This document shows, piece after piece, positions 1 to 6,826 of a DNA stretch of 35,243 nt. The DNA comes from Virgisporangium ochraceum (GTDB taxonomy: Bacteria; Actinomycetota; Actinomycetes; Mycobacteriales; Micromonosporaceae), in NCBI RefSeq assembly GCF_016863655.1, contig NZ_BOPH01000114.1, positions 1 to 35,243 of the forward strand, read 5' to 3'. Made by a program: the position numbers and the translations under genes. Numbering within the stretch: position 1 is the first letter of the stretch; the number at the start of each line of letters is the position of its first letter. Under the pieces are notes generated by a model that saw nothing but the letters and a program-made list of their open reading frames with translations, had not been told where the DNA came from and ran no database searches.

Positions 1-710
1 AGCGGTTCCGCCAGCCGCCAGTACTGGGCCTTCTTCTCGTCGCGGACCACCACGCCTACGCGGGCCAGTTCGCGGCGCAGCCGCTCGGCGTCCTCGGTCT
101 TCGACTTCTCCAGCGCCGTGCCGCGGGCCGCGAGCAGTGCCTCGCCGCCCGGCGGCAGGCCCGGGACGCCGACCACCCACAGCTGGTACCGGTCGGCGAA
201 CGGGTCCCGGTCGAGCCACGGGTAGCCGTGGGCGCGCAGCGCCGCCGCCACCGCGTCGTGCCGCAGGTCGTGCTTCTCCCGGGCCGCCTCCCCACCGTGC
301 CGGTCGACGATCACCAGTTGCTTCCCGTCGGCGAACGCGCCCCACACCCGGTCGCGGAGCACGATCGAGGTCCTGTCGCCGCGGGTCAGGGTCACCTGCT
401 CGCGCGCGACTGTCACCGTCAGGCGCTCGTACGCCGCGACCAGGGCCAGCAGCAGCCCCGCCACGACGCCGACCCCGGCCGCGACGAGCGTGGCCGGACC
501 CCGCGGAAACGAGGCCACCAGCCGGAACGGGCCCTTGCCGGGGAAGTCCGGCAGGTCGACGACCCACTGCGACAACCCCGGCAGGAACCAGCCCAGCACC
601 CCGCCGATGAGCGGGAACACGATCCACAGCCCGTAGCGCACCCACGCGGGCTCGCGCACCACCGTCGCCTCCACGGGGTCAAGCTCACCAAAGCGGACGC
701 GGCCGGACAT
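1..710 (-). CDS. YqeB-like membrane protein with PH-like domain (3' end cut)
   Basis: The frame opens with ATG at 710 and runs off the window, so about 236 residues are visible and the C-terminus is missing. Two hydrophobic stretches (about residues 26-45 and 73-93) are separated by a short extracytoplasmic segment. A soluble part follows (VTVAREQVTLTRGD, then DGKQLVIVDRHGGE) that reads like a bacterial PH-type domain. The last visible part (LLAARGTALEKSKTEDAERL, then VVVRDEKKAQYWRL) resembles the small helical C-terminal domain also found in CysRS. This order is what I know of the actinobacterial YqeB family; its function is unknown. It lies 23 bases behind the WYL regulator on the same strand and may be co-transcribed with it. 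No good ribosome binding site is visible. Confidence 0.75.
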   Translation of the reverse strand, partial: MSGRVRFGELDPVEATVVREPAWVRYGLWIVFPLIGGVLGWFLPGLSQWVVDLPDFPGKGPFRLVASFPRGPATLVAAGVGVVAGLLLALVAAYERLTVTVAREQVTLTRGDRTSIVLRDRVWGAFADGKQLVIVDRHGGEAAREKHDLRHDAVAAALRAHGYPWLDRDPFADRYQLWVVGVPGLPPGGEALLAARGTALEKSKTEDAERLRRELARVGVVVRDEKKAQYWRLAEP

Positions 711-733
711 CGCCGCGGCGCACGATCGCGCCT

Positions 734-1696
734 CTACCCCGGGGTGGAGCCGGCCGCGACCATGCGTGCGCCGATGTCGCGGAGGAAGTCGCGCAGCTCC
801 GGCGGCGACACCACCTCGAAGTCGGCGCCGACCATCCCGAGGACCGCCGCCGGCCAGTCTAGCGTGTCGACCGACGCCCGGAACACCGCCGTCGCATCGT
901 CGACCGCCTCCACCGACCCCATGTACCCGAGGACCCGCTCGACGTGCGCCGGGTCGGCGTGGAACCGCACCTCCAGCTGGTAGCGGCGGGGCGCCTGGGC
1001 CAGCCGCGACCGCACGAACCCGGCCGCGTCGCCGCCGGGCACCTCCCGCGGGCGGAACCGGGCACCGGTCGCCGCCGGCTCCCGCAGCCGGTCGACGCGG
1101 AAGGTGCGCCAGTCGCCGCGCTCGGTGTCCCAGGCGACCAGGTACCAGCGGCGTCCCACGGTCACCAGCGTGTGCGGCTCCACCAGCCGCTCCGCCGGCT
1201 CCGCGTCGCGGGCGGTGTACCCGAACCGCAGCCGCTCCCCGTCACGGCAGGCCTGCGCGATCACCGTCAGCGCCGCCGCGTCGACCCGGGGACCGCCACC
1301 GAACAACGCCGGCACCGTGTACGTGCGCAGCGCGTCCACCCGGCGCCGCAACCGCGGGGGCATCACCTGGACCACCTTGGCCAGGGCCCGCACGGACGTC
1401 TCCTCGATGCCGGACACGGCGCCGGTCGCCGCCGCGCGCAGCCCGACCGCGATGGCGACCGCCTCCTCGTCGTCGAGCAGCAGCGGCGGCAGCGCGGCAC
1501 CGGCCTGCAGCTGGTAGCCGCCGGTGATGCCGCGGCTGGCCTGCACCGGGTAGCCGAGCTCGCGCAGCCGGTCGACGTCGCGGCGGACCGTCCGCGCGCT
1601 GACCTCGAGGCGGTCGGCCAGCTCCGTTCCCGGCCAGAACCGGTGGGTCTGCAGCAGCGACAGCAGGCGCAGCATCCGCGAGCTCGGGTTCGACAT
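734..1696 (-). CDS. HTH/WYL-domain transcriptional regulator (YafY/DeoR-like)
   Basis: The product has 320 residues. An N-terminal winged HTH (about residues 4-60, with ELADRLEVSARTVRRDVDRL) is followed by a WYL domain (about 135-220; the signature reads RRWYLVAWD) and a C-terminal WCX-like part. WYL proteins usually sense a ligand or nucleic acid and regulate neighbouring genes. I chose the ATG at 1696 because family members normally begin MSN-x-S-x-RMLRLL; an in-frame ATG at 1705 would add three residues. It diverges from a DrrA-type ABC exporter with a 63-base gap holding an inverted repeat at 1735-1751, so control of the exporter and autoregulation are likely (inference). Confidence 0.9.
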   Translation of the reverse strand: MSNPSSRMLRLLSLLQTHRFWPGTELADRLEVSARTVRRDVDRLRELGYPVQASRGITGGYQLQAGAALPPLLLDDEEAVAIAVGLRAAATGAVSGIEETSVRALAKVVQVMPPRLRRRVDALRTYTVPALFGGGPRVDAAALTVIAQACRDGERLRFGYTARDAEPAERLVEPHTLVTVGRRWYLVAWDTERGDWRTFRVDRLREPAATGARFRPREVPGGDAAGFVRSRLAQAPRRYQLEVRFHADPAHVERVLGYMGSVEAVDDATAVFRASVDTLDWPAAVLGMVGADFEVVSPPELRDFLRDIGARMVAAGSTPG

Positions 1697-1734
1697 GTGA
1701 CCCATGTTTCCATCGAATGCGGCCAGAAGCTGAC

Positions 1735-1751
1735 CGCTAGTGTTCATAGCG
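1735..1751. promoter_or_regulatory. Inverted repeat between WYL regulator and ABC exporter
   Basis: CGCTA, seven bases, TAGCG. The arms are perfect and lie 8 bases before the exporter's ATG and 38 bases before the regulator's ATG. It is a candidate operator for the WYL regulator; the arms are short, so chance is possible. Confidence 0.4.
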
Positions 1752-1759
1752 TTGTCGAC

Positions 1760-2683
1760 ATGATTCAGACGCGGAACCTGACCAGGCACTTCGGCGACGT
1801 GCGGGCCGTGGAGGGCCTCGACCTCGACGTCGGCGCGGGCGAACTCGTCGCGCTGCTCGGCCCGAACGGCGCCGGCAAGTCCACGACCCTGCGGATGCTG
1901 ACCACGCTCATCGCGCCGACCTCCGGCACCGCCCGCGTGGCCGGCCACGACGTGGTCACCGACCGGGCGGCGGTGCGGCGCAGCATCGGCTACATCGGAC
2001 AGGGCAACGGCGCCGGCCACACCCAGCGCGGCCGCGACGAGCTGGTCACCCAGGGCCGGGCCTACGGCATGTCGCGCGCCGCCGCCCGGTCGCGCGCCGC
2101 CGAGCTCATCGAGTCGCTGGACCTGGGACCGGTGGCCGACCGGCGGGTCTCGACCCTGTCCGGCGGGCAGCGTCGCCGCCTCGACATCGCGATGGGCCTG
2201 ATCCACGCGCCGCGCCTGCTGTTCCTCGACGAGCCGTCGACCGGCCTCGACCCGCAGAACCGCGCCAACCTGCAGGAGCACATCCGAGCCCTGCGGGAAC
2301 GGCACGCCACCACGGTCGTCCTCACCACCCACTACCTCGACGAGGCCGACTCGATGGCCGAACGCGTCATCGTGGTCGACCACGGCCGGGTCATCGCCGA
2401 TGCCCCGCCGGCGCGCCTGAAGGCCGCGCTCGGCGACCGGGTCACGCTCGGTTTCGCCTCGGCGCCGGAGGCCGCGTCGGCGGTCGCGCTCGTCGGTGGC
2501 GTCCTCGACGGGACCCGCGTGAGCGTGCCCGCCGAGGACGGGCCGGCCCTGGTGCCCGCGCTGCTGCGCGACCTCGACCTGGCCGGCGTGAAGGTGGCGT
2601 CGGCCGCCGTGTCCCAGCCCACCCTCGACGACGTGTTCCTGTCCCTGACCGGCCGCAGCCTGCGCGAAGGAGTGACCGCATGA
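1760..2683 (+). CDS. DrrA-type ABC transporter ATP-binding protein
   Basis: The product has 307 residues. Walker A is GPNGAGKST (34-42), the Q-loop is at Q81, the signature LSGGQ is at 133-137, and Walker B with the catalytic Glu is LLFLDE (153-158), followed by a D-loop and the H-loop (TTHYLDEAD). The roughly 90-residue C-terminal extension, including PTLDDVFLSLTGR, is the daunorubicin-resistance ATPase type (DrrA/CcmA), which powers export by an ABC-2 permease. The ATG at 1760 follows the intergenic repeat closely. The stop overlaps the permease start as ATGA (2680-2683), so the two are translationally coupled. The substrate cannot be told from sequence; drug or lipid export is typical of the family. 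Confidence 0.95.
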   Translation: MIQTRNLTRHFGDVRAVEGLDLDVGAGELVALLGPNGAGKSTTLRMLTTLIAPTSGTARVAGHDVVTDRAAVRRSIGYIGQGNGAGHTQRGRDELVTQGRAYGMSRAAARSRAAELIESLDLGPVADRRVSTLSGGQRRRLDIAMGLIHAPRLLFLDEPSTGLDPQNRANLQEHIRALRERHATTVVLTTHYLDEADSMAERVIVVDHGRVIADAPPARLKAALGDRVTLGFASAPEAASAVALVGGVLDGTRVSVPAEDGPALVPALLRDLDLAGVKVASAAVSQPTLDDVFLSLTGRSLREGVTA

Positions 2684-3414
2684 AGCTCGTCACCGACACC
2701 GGGATCGTCTTCACCCGCGAGCTGCGCCCGCTGGTCCGCGATCCGTTCACGGTCATCTTCGGGCTGATCCAGCCCCTGATCTTCCTCGGCCTGTTCGCGC
2801 CGCTGCTGCGCGACCTCGCGCCGCTGGAGTGGTTCGTGCCCGGCGTGCTCGTCATGCTGGCCCTGTTCGGCACCTCGACCACCGGTGCCAACCTGATCCA
2901 GGAGATGCAGACCGGCTCGCACGAACGCCAGCTGGTCACCCCGCTGTCGCGGCCGTCGCTGCTGCTCGGCCGGGCGTTGAAGGAGATCGCACCCACCGTG
3001 GTGCAGGCGCTGGTGGTCGTCGCCGTGACCGTGCCGTTCGGGCTGCGCCCGTCGCCGGCGGGTGTACTCGCCGGCCTGCTGCTCCTGGCGGTGTTCAGCG
3101 TCGGGATGGGTGCGCTGTCCTACACGCTGGCCCTGGCCGTGAAGAACCAGGACTGGCTGTTCTGGGTGGTGCAGCAGACCCTGCTGTTCCCGATGCTGAT
3201 CCTCGCCGGGATGCTCCTCCCGCTGGACAACGGGCCCGGCTGGCTCCGTACGGCGGCGCACGTCAACCCCCTGACGTACGTGGTCGACGCGGAACGCGCC
3301 CTGTTCGCCGGCGACCTCTGGAACCGCACGGTGGCGGAGGGCGTGGTCGCGGCCGCCCTGACCGCTGCGGTGGGCCTGTGGGTCGGCGTGCGGGCGATGC
3401 ACCGGGCCGCGTGA
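2680..3414 (+). CDS. ABC-2 type transporter permease (DrrB-like)
   Basis: The product has 244 residues and about six membrane segments (near residues 25-45, 50-70, 100-122, 128-150, 160-180 and 220-240). It has the ABC-2 layout with an N-terminal cytoplasmic segment (FTRELRPLVRDPFTVIFGLIQ) and the late motif HVNPLTYVVDAERALF typical of DrrB/NodJ permeases. It partners the ATPase upstream, whose stop codon overlaps its ATG by ATGA. It is the last gene of the exporter operon: an 18-bp perfect hairpin follows 16 bases after the stop. Confidence 0.93.
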   Translation: MKLVTDTGIVFTRELRPLVRDPFTVIFGLIQPLIFLGLFAPLLRDLAPLEWFVPGVLVMLALFGTSTTGANLIQEMQTGSHERQLVTPLSRPSLLLGRALKEIAPTVVQALVVVAVTVPFGLRPSPAGVLAGLLLLAVFSVGMGALSYTLALAVKNQDWLFWVVQQTLLFPMLILAGMLLPLDNGPGWLRTAAHVNPLTYVVDAERALFAGDLWNRTVAEGVVAAALTAAVGLWVGVRAMHRAA

Positions 3415-3430
3415 CGACCTCTCCCGTGGA

Positions 3431-3471
3431 CGCCCGCCTGCGTGGACAGGACTTGTCCACGCAGGCGGGCG
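3431..3471 (+). terminator. 18-bp perfect stem-loop after the ABC exporter
   Basis: CGCCCGCCTGCGTGGACA (3431-3448), a five-base loop GGACT, and the exact reverse complement (3454-3471). It lies directly downstream of the permease stop. No U-run follows, as is usual for actinobacterial intrinsic terminators. It can fold from either strand and sits before a convergent gene. Confidence 0.8.
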
Positions 3472-3533
3472 ACGTCTGTGTCCCGTCTACGCCGGTTGCC
3501 CTGGCAGCGGGTCCCCTGCGCCACACCCGCATA

Positions 3534-3564
3534 GGCATCCTAGGAGGCTAGGTTGGTTGCCCCG
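3534..3564 (+). repeat. Copy 1 of a duplicated 31-bp promoter-like element
   Basis: It begins GGCATCCTAGGAGGCTAGG and continues TTGGTTGCCCCG. A second copy at 21773-21803 differs at only two of 31 positions. It contains a near-palindrome (GCATCC-TA-GGAGGC, one mismatched pair) directly followed by TAGGTT, which fits a TANNNT -10 box. Both copies lie between convergent genes and point into the 3' end of the minus-strand gene. The role is unknown; an operator-controlled promoter for a short or antisense RNA is one reading. Confidence 0.55.
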
Positions 3565-3600
3565 TCCGCGTGGCTGGGCGGCAGGGTCAGGGCGGCAGGG

Positions 3601-3957
3601 TCAGCCCAGCGCCTCCGCGGTCGACGCCGGGAGGCGGACGCCCGGGAACACCGCGCCACCGGTCGGGACCATCCACGTCGCCACCTGGACGGCCAGCCGG
3701 CGGGCCCGCACCGCGGGGTCGTCGGCGTACAGGGCGCGGGCGCGTTCGGCGTCCACCGACAGGACGCAGATGCCGCGCAGCCGCTCGTCGTCCTGGTCGA
3801 CCAGGGGGCCGGCGGCCAGCACCAGGCCCCGTTCGGCCAGCGCCGCCTGGTGCGCCAGGTGGGCATCCTGCAGGGCGGTCGCCTCCTCGTCGGAGACGGC
3901 GGGGGCGTCGGCGGGACGCACGAGAAAGACCAGGGACACGTGGTCGAACGTCGTCAT
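3601..3957 (-). CDS. YciI family protein
   Basis: The product has 118 residues, close to the usual size for a stand-alone YCII domain (ferredoxin-like alpha/beta fold). Visible family features are the N-terminal strand FDHVSLVFLVR, the helix with LQDAHLAHQAALAERG, a conserved Asp-rich turn (GPLVDQDDERLRG), a strand ICVLSVDAERARAL, and YADDPAVRA followed by VQVATW. The biochemical role of most YciI proteins is unknown; some act in ring-cleavage or dehydrochlorination chemistry. Its ATG at 3957 lies only a few bases from the start of the divergent phosphatase gene, so the two promoters must overlap. It is convergent with the ABC exporter. Confidence 0.8.
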   Translation of the reverse strand: MTTFDHVSLVFLVRPADAPAVSDEEATALQDAHLAHQAALAERGLVLAAGPLVDQDDERLRGICVLSVDAERARALYADDPAVRARRLAVQVATWMVPTGGAVFPGVRLPASTAEALG

Positions 3958-3975
3958 CACAGCATGATGGACCCC

Positions 3976-4551
3976 ATGGGAGAGATCGTGCTGATCCGCC
4001 ACGGCGAGACCGAGTGGAGCGCCGCCCGCCGGCACACCTCGGTGACCGACCTGGACCTGACGGACGCCGGCGTACGGCAGGCGCAGGCGGTCGCCGCCAC
4101 CGTACGGGGACGTACGTTCGCGGCGGTGGTGAGCAGCCCCCGGCGGCGGGCACTGCGGACGGCCGACCTCGCGGGCCTGGCGCCGACCGAGGTCACCGAG
4201 GACCTCGCCGAGTGGAACTACGGCAGGTACGAGGGCGTCACCACCGCCGACGTCCACGCCCACCACGACCCGGGCTGGGACCTGTGGACCGACGGCTGCC
4301 CCGGCGGCGAGTCCCCCACCGAGGTCGGCGCCCGGATCGACCGCCTCCTCGACCGCGTCGCTCCCCTGCTGGACACCGGCGACGTGGCGCTCGTCGCCCA
4401 CGGCCACTCCCTGCGGGTCACCGGCGCCCGCTGGATCGGGCTGCCCCCGGCCGGCGGTGGCCTCCTCAAGCTCGACACGGCGACGGTCTCGGTGCTCGGC
4501 TTCGAACACGGACGCCGCGTGATCCACCGGTGGAACGCCGCCACCGGGTGA
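3976..4551 (+). CDS. Histidine phosphatase family protein
   Basis: The product has 191 residues. The phosphohistidine motif LIRHGETEW is at the N-terminus (RHGE at residues 8-11). The second Arg is in the VVSSPRRRALRTADL block, an acidic residue is in DLAEWNYGRYEG, and the late catalytic His is in VALVAHGHSLRV. This is the cobC/phosphoglycerate-mutase-like branch; small phosphorylated metabolites are likely substrates, but the specific one cannot be told. In-frame ATGs also exist at 3964 and 3967. I prefer 3976 because the protein core begins there (MGEIVLIRHG) and the earlier starts nearly touch the divergent YciI start. Confidence 0.88.
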   Translation: MGEIVLIRHGETEWSAARRHTSVTDLDLTDAGVRQAQAVAATVRGRTFAAVVSSPRRRALRTADLAGLAPTEVTEDLAEWNYGRYEGVTTADVHAHHDPGWDLWTDGCPGGESPTEVGARIDRLLDRVAPLLDTGDVALVAHGHSLRVTGARWIGLPPAGGGLLKLDTATVSVLGFEHGRRVIHRWNAATG

Positions 4552-4582
4552 CGCCAGGCGGCCCGGACCCCCGGGAGCGATC

Positions 4583-4588
4583 TAGGGT
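4583..4588 (+). promoter_or_regulatory. -10 box of leaderless peptidase transcript
   Basis: TAGGGT, followed by six bases (GACCGC) and the ATG at 4595. The same TAGGGTGACCGC precedes the GTG of the AsnC gene at 9774. The spacing puts the transcription start at or beside the start codon. Confidence 0.6.
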
Positions 4589-4594
4589 GACCGC

Positions 4595-5698
4595 ATGGGT
4601 CTCTACTCCGTCGACCGCCTCGACGCCGCCCGGGCCGCCACCGCGGCCGCCGGGCTCGACGCGTTGCTCCTCAGCCCCGGCTCCGACCTGCGGTACCTCA
4701 CCGGGTACGCGGCGAAGCCGACCGAGCGGCTCACCCTGCTCGTGCTGCCGGTCGACGGGCCGGCCACGCTGATCGTCCCCCGGCTCGAGCGTCCCGACGC
4801 CGAGGCCGCACCGGCGGGCGGCCTCGGCGTGACGATCACCGACCATCCCGACGGCGGCGACCCCTACCCGCTGGTCGCGGCGGCGCTCGACGGCGCGACG
4901 TCGGTCGGCCTTGCCAACCGGATGTGGGCCGAGCAGGTGCTGGCGCTGCGTGCGGCCCTGCCGGCCGTCGAGCAGCGCCTGGCCGGTGACGTGCTGCGCG
5001 AGCTGCGGCTCCGCAAGTCGCCCGAGGAGGTGGAGGCGTTGCGGCGGGCCGGTGCGGCGATCGACGCCGTGCACGCGCGGATGGGCGAATGGCTGCGACC
5101 CGGCCGCACCGAGGCGGAGGTGGCCGCCGACATCGCGACCGCGATGCGCGCCGCCGGTCACCGGACCGTCGACTTCACGATCGTGGCCAGCGGACCCAAC
5201 GGCGCCAGCCCGCACCACCACACGTCCGACCGGGTGATCGGGGAGGGCGAGCCGGTGGTGGTCGACATCGGCGGGACCATGGACGACGGCTACTGCTCCG
5301 ACTGCACCCGCACCTACGTCGCCGGGGGGAAGCCGCCGGCCGACTTCGCCGCGTACTACGCGGCCCTGCACGAGGCCCAGCTGGCCGGACTGGCCGCCGT
5401 GCGGCCCGGGGTCACCGCGGAAGCGGTCGACGCCGCGTGCCGCGACCTGCTGACGGAGGCCGGCTACGGGCCGGAGTTCCTGCACCGCACCGGTCACGGC
5501 ATCGGCCTCGACGGCCACGAGGACCCGTACCTGGTCACCGGCAACGACCGGCCGCTCGAGGCGGGCATGGCGTTCTCCATCGAGCCCGGCGTGTACCGGG
5601 CCGGCCGGCACGGCGCCCGCATCGAGGACATCGTCGTGTGCACCGAAACCGGCGCCGACCGGATGAACACCCTGCCGACGGAGCTGGTCGTCCTCTAG
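4595..5698 (+). CDS. M24 family Xaa-Pro aminopeptidase/prolidase-like
   Basis: The product has 367 residues: a creatinase/prolidase N-terminal domain (about 5-135) and a pita-bread catalytic domain (about 145-365). The five metal ligands are all visible: D224 in VVVDIGG, D236 in YCSDCTRT, H301 in RTGHGIGLDGHE, E330 in FSIEPGVY and E344 in ARIEDIV. An intact dinuclear-metal aminopeptidase or dipeptidase of the cytoplasm acting on proline peptides is expected. It is probably leaderless (-10 TAGGGT six bases upstream). Its TAG stop shares the four bases CTAG (5695-5698) with the stop of the convergent TmrB-like gene. Confidence 0.92.
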   Translation: MGLYSVDRLDAARAATAAAGLDALLLSPGSDLRYLTGYAAKPTERLTLLVLPVDGPATLIVPRLERPDAEAAPAGGLGVTITDHPDGGDPYPLVAAALDGATSVGLANRMWAEQVLALRAALPAVEQRLAGDVLRELRLRKSPEEVEALRRAGAAIDAVHARMGEWLRPGRTEAEVAADIATAMRAAGHRTVDFTIVASGPNGASPHHHTSDRVIGEGEPVVVDIGGTMDDGYCSDCTRTYVAGGKPPADFAAYYAALHEAQLAGLAAVRPGVTAEAVDAACRDLLTEAGYGPEFLHRTGHGIGLDGHEDPYLVTGNDRPLEAGMAFSIEPGVYRAGRHGARIEDIVVCTETGADRMNTLPTELVVL

Positions 5699-6228
5699 GA
5701 GAGCCGGGCCTGCACGAGGTCGGCCAGCTCCGAGGGCGTGTGCCGGCCGCCGTCCAGGACGAGTGTGTCGGCCGTCAGGTCGGCGCGGGCGGCCACGCAC
5801 CGGTCGACGTTGCGCAGGCGGAACTCCCTCGTGTCGTCGGCCTGCGGCGCGCCGTCGATCACGTCCTGCTCGACGATGCGGCGGCGGACCTCCTCGGCGG
5901 GCACGTCGAGGAACACGTGCAGGAGGGGGACGCCGGCCGCGCGCAACGCCGTGAAGATCTCGTCCCGGTACCGGGCGTTGACCAGCGTCATGGGCACGAT
6001 CAGCGGCCGCTGGTACTCCTCCCAGAGGCCGAGGGCGAACTGGGCGACCATCCGCCGCCACAGCGGCAGGTCCTGGAAGTCGTGGCTCTCGGGCGCCGGG
6101 ACCCACTTGGTGAGCAGGTAGCCGACGTACTCGGGGTCGTAGTCGAGCGCGTCGGGCAGCCGCGTCTTGAGCTCGGTGGCCAGGGTGGTCTTGCCGGCTC
6201 CGAACGCCCCGTTGATCCAGATCAGCAT
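5695..6228 (-). CDS. TmrB-like P-loop ATPase (tunicamycin-resistance family)
   Basis: The product has 177 residues. A P-loop at the very N-terminus (INGAFGAGKTT, about residues 5-15) is followed by family landmarks in TmrB order: YDPEYVGYLL, the VP...DFQDLPLWRR block, LIVPMTLVNARY, and a DRCV motif late in the protein. Bacillus subtilis TmrB binds ATP and confers tunicamycin resistance. Homologues are widespread in actinomycetes, and this one may instead act on an endogenous nucleoside or sugar-nucleotide target (inference). It is slightly shorter than TmrB. The start ATG at 6228 lies 10 bases downstream of the CGNR gene's stop, so they may be co-transcribed. Its stop shares CTAG with the peptidase. 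Confidence 0.82.
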   Translation of the reverse strand: MLIWINGAFGAGKTTLATELKTRLPDALDYDPEYVGYLLTKWVPAPESHDFQDLPLWRRMVAQFALGLWEEYQRPLIVPMTLVNARYRDEIFTALRAAGVPLLHVFLDVPAEEVRRRIVEQDVIDGAPQADDTREFRLRNVDRCVAARADLTADTLVLDGGRHTPSELADLVQARLS

Positions 6229-6238
6229 CCGCCGGAGC

Positions 6239-6763
6239 CTAGCCCGCCGGCGACCGCCGCCGGTACGCCGCCACCTTGGTGCGGTTGCCGCAGATGCCCA
6301 TCGCGCACCAGGTGGCGGTGCGGCTGCGGGACCCGTCGTAGAACGCCCAGCGGCAGCCGTCGTGGCGGCAGATCTTCAGGCGGTGCCAGGTGCCGTCGGC
6401 CTGGGCGTCGACAACGTGGGCGAGCAGGGTGGCCACCGCGGCGCCGGCGCCGTGCGGCCGCAGCACCAGGTGGTCGTGCGGGTCGAGCGCGACCTGTAGC
6501 GGGGCGGCGTCGGCGATCGCGGCGAGACGGCCGGGGTGCGGGGTGCCGTCGCCGCACAGGGCCCGCAGCTCGCGGCGCAGGCCGCGCAGGAGGGCGAGGT
6601 CGGGTTCGCCGGGCAGGCGCGCCGCGGCCAGCCAGGTTGCCGCCGCGCCCGGGTCGGCCAGCTCGTCGGTCCCCCGCTCCACGTGCAGCGTGTTGAGGAA
6701 GCGCTGGACGAGGGCGAGGTCGCCGGGCGCGGTGGCCGGAACGGTACGGGTCACGCTCTCCAT
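6239..6763 (-). CDS. CGNR zinc-finger/ABATE-domain regulator
   Basis: The product has 174 residues. The N-terminal ABATE (putative stress-sensing) domain covers roughly 12-120. It is followed by the CGNR zinc finger with C132, C137, C153 and C158, the last starting the diagnostic CGNR at 158-161. Family members are DNA-binding regulators in actinobacteria, often next to transporters. It is divergent from an MFS gene with a perfect 12-bp palindrome between them, which suggests it controls itself and the MFS gene. The ATG at 6763 is the only start that includes the whole ABATE domain. Confidence 0.9.
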   Translation of the reverse strand: MESVTRTVPATAPGDLALVQRFLNTLHVERGTDELADPGAAATWLAAARLPGEPDLALLRGLRRELRALCGDGTPHPGRLAAIADAAPLQVALDPHDHLVLRPHGAGAAVATLLAHVVDAQADGTWHRLKICRHDGCRWAFYDGSRSRTATWCAMGICGNRTKVAAYRRRSPAG

Positions 6764-6788
6764 TTGACACCACCGTCGGCCGATGGGA

Positions 6789-6800
6789 GGTTACGTAACC
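6789..6800. promoter_or_regulatory. Palindrome GGTTACGTAACC, likely CGNR operator
   Basis: A perfect 12-bp palindrome in the 63-base divergent gap between the CGNR regulator and the MFS gene. A partial copy (GGTTACGGG) follows at about 6818, just before the MFS start. It is well placed to repress both promoters. Confidence 0.65.
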
Positions 6801-6826
6801 AGCATCGAGCGAACGGCGGTTACGGG

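Noticed and set aside
3553..3975. TTG-started frame reading through the promoter-like element into the phosphatase
   Set aside because: AGGAGG precedes the TTG at good spacing, but the translation upstream of the phosphatase is antisense to the YciI gene and has no protein-like features.
4466..6106. Long open frame on the minus strand across the phosphatase and peptidase genes
   Set aside because: The product is Arg/Pro/Gly-rich low-complexity and runs antisense to two well-defined enzymes; it is a GC-bias shadow.
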